A DNA stretch of 64,000 bases from Membranipora membranacea (taxonomy: Eukaryota; Bryozoa; Gymnolaemata; Cheilostomatida; Membraniporidae). The position numbers and the translations under genes are program-made. The notes beneath the pieces were generated by a model. It worked only from the letters and a program-made list of their open reading frames with translations, had not been told where the DNA came from and did not search any database. Below, piece by piece: positions 62,030 through 64,000 of the stretch; the first letter of the stretch is position 1; each line of letters opens with the position of its first letter. The stretch is taken from contig OU612072.1 of NCBI GenBank assembly GCA_914767715.1, positions 434,001-498,000 of the forward strand, given 5' to 3'.

Positions 62030-64000
62030 GTTGATCTGGGAATAGCAATGTAGGTTTGTCTATGCTATGACATGTTGGGGGCAGGGGGTAGAGCTAGATT
62101 TGATGTTCTTTGGGATGCTGGCTGTCCTACAAACCTCTTTAATTTGATAATGATTATGTTTCTACACTGTTTCTACATGTAAATAAATATAACATTCAGC
62201 TTCATCATAACATATTTAGCACCTATGATCTCAGTTGCATGTTAACATCAAATGACTTGCTTCTAAAACATATTTTTGTCCTTTTTGATTGAGTTACAGA
62301 ATGGCAAAAGACAAATAATACTCATAACAACGGGATCTAAGCTATCAGTTACTTTACCGATGATTGTTAGGTAAAAATAACAGTAGGTTGTCTTATTATT
62401 CACCAAAAAATATAAATATATTTGTTATGAACACTGCTGAGCATTGAGGAGAAATGAGAGTGTTATTCATTGCTGCCTGTCAGAACGTTACTTCTTACTC
62501 ATCGTCTTAGCAACCCCATAGCAACGACCCCTGTGCAGGACCGGAAAAACCAGACTCTGGAATTTCCAGGTTTTTGGACCTGAATATTGTCAACCCTATA
62601 ACTACCCAGGAATGAAATTTCAGAATCCTATTATTTTTCTGCAATATCTCTGATGTGCACAGAAAGAGAATATCTAAGGTATTTTAACTTCTTTGTCGGT
62701 CTTTGACATTACCTTAATAACAGTGTCACAATATAATGTGTATCAAATTATGAATCAACAGATCATAAACCATAATGCTGCATGCTGTTGAATATGACAC
62801 AGACATGCCGGGCTCAATGGAATTTCCCACAATGATTGCTTTTATCGTGGCTATAGAGACCGATTTATTGTTTTTAGACACAACATTTTAGTTTTGTTGC
62901 CGACAATCAGTAAAAGACACCTTGTCTGTGTAAAAAGAATTTTTGGTGTAGGAACGTTCCAAATTGTGGGCCTAACAATCACAGTTTTTGCAATGCTGGG
63001 CCTACTCTATCCATGGATATTGAAGTGGCAGTGGCTGTTGGAAATGTGTTGCAGTACCATCAAGAATGAATATTGGGGTCCTCTCTTACCCCATAAAATT
63101 TTTCAGGAATAGAAAAAGATTTTAAGGCGGTTCAGCCCCTTTTGGAAGGTTAATTTCAAATTTTGGCTGTCTACAAAAACCACTCTTTGAAGATGCATTG
63201 AATGAGGTTGATTATTCATGAGCTACATGATGACTTTAACTGCCGAATGAAGGTACAAAAGAGGAGGCCTTTCCAATGACCAACCATGTTATATGGCATG
63301 GTTCCAGAGACATTAAAAGAACTGCTGATGTACATAAGCAAAAAAAACAAGATTCAAAACTATTTTTAATTACCCCAAAGAGGGTTGATCGGCCGCAAGA
63401 GTGGGTTGGTGTAAGTCAACTAATGGTATCATATGCAAATTCTGCATTGTCTCTGTTAACACCACCTTTACTGCATTGTGGCGTAAGGGTCGTACCGGTA
63501 TTAAAACAAGAATTTGAATTTTATTTAATTGACTTGAGGTTAAATGTACTGCTGATTGTGTACTGACTGTTAACTGTGTGTCCTCGAGTCGAGGTTGAGT
63601 GTACTGTTGATGATATAGTGGCTAATATGTTGAATATCCTTATTGTGTCTGACATCGGTATCCTATGGGTAGACAAAGTCTGCTTGCTAGTTTTCTGTTT
63701 GCTGCTTTAGATTTGACATCTGCACCCCATGGTCGCGATCGTCCTCAATTGCTATGACATTTCACATGATCTGGCATGTTGTTTGCCGCTCCCTGCTATA
63801 GATCTGACAGCTCCTTGTTTTTTTTCCACAGCTTTGGCTGTTTATTAGTTCAGTATTGCAGTGATTTTGTGAATTGAAATACCTATTAATCTCGATCCTT
63901 GAATTTTTAACTTTTAACTTAATTTTTGCAACTATTCAATATCAATATCAATTGATACAGATTAGAATTTTGTTTCATTTTTATTCTTCTAAACTTCTTG
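62030..64000. other. Right end of window, no recognised gene
   Basis: AT-rich DNA. Frames at 62894-63112 and 63276-63566 (+) have no recognisable domain, although the second (ITPKRVDRPQEWVGVSQLMV) has balanced composition and could be an unrecognised exon or relic. Confidence 0.4.

Overview
This window is AT-rich, intron-bearing animal DNA. It has GT-AG introns, phase-1 immunoglobulin (Ig) exons, a golgin gene with a GRIP domain, and a dense mix of transposons. The receptor style and the transposon mix suggest a sponge or another early-branching marine invertebrate. I cannot name the species, and that assignment is inference.

Three host loci can be followed. (1) The + strand from 1 to 4307 holds the 3' part of an Ig-domain receptor: Ig exons, one membrane segment, and a cytoplasmic tail with two ITIM-type tyrosine motifs. 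(2) The - strand from 24254 down to 5757 holds coiled-coil exons ending in a GRIP domain most like golgin-97 (GOLGA1). Its introns are full of transposons. (3) The - strand from 43562 down to 38513 holds a close paralogue of receptor 1. Its exon lengths match for the last Ig and membrane exons (231 and 201 nt), but its tyrosine-rich tail is different and an in-frame TGA sits just before the membrane segment. Receptors 1 and 3 look like an inverted paralogue pair with differently wired tails.

Most of the rest is mobile DNA. At 10.7-15.5 kb a compound unit lies between two copies of a ~0.47 kb repeat. It carries an intron-containing Mutator-like transposase (broken) and, on the other strand, an intact-looking I-PpoI-type His-Me finger endonuclease. 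At 16.3-20.9 kb is a nearly full-length but frameshifted CR1/L2-like LINE. At 22.7 kb is a 647 bp element with terminal inverted repeats. At 27-36 kb are scattered + strand exons that look like a Mutator-family (MULE) gene. At 36-38 kb are LINE remnants. At 39.7-41.4 kb is the 3' part of an R2-like LINE with a restriction-like endonuclease.

From 43.8 to 60.1 kb the window is nested retroelements. An RTE-like remnant comes first, then a LINE reverse transcriptase split by a very young 3.73 kb gag-only LTR element (247 bp LTRs with one difference, 5 bp target duplication). A LINE ORF1 and an inverted dispersed repeat (also at 24.5 kb) follow. Last is an 8.7 kb LTR element on the - strand that has gag and an aspartic protease but no reverse transcriptase or integrase. 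Its protease polyprotein also carries a zinc knuckle, a putative RNase H-like relic and two membrane segments, an arrangement I do not recognise. The right end (61.6-62.0 kb) has a degraded YqaJ-type exonuclease. The remainder of the right end shows nothing I can assign.

Splice sites and exon phases were read by eye. The gene models are therefore partial, and exons I could not find are stated as missing.
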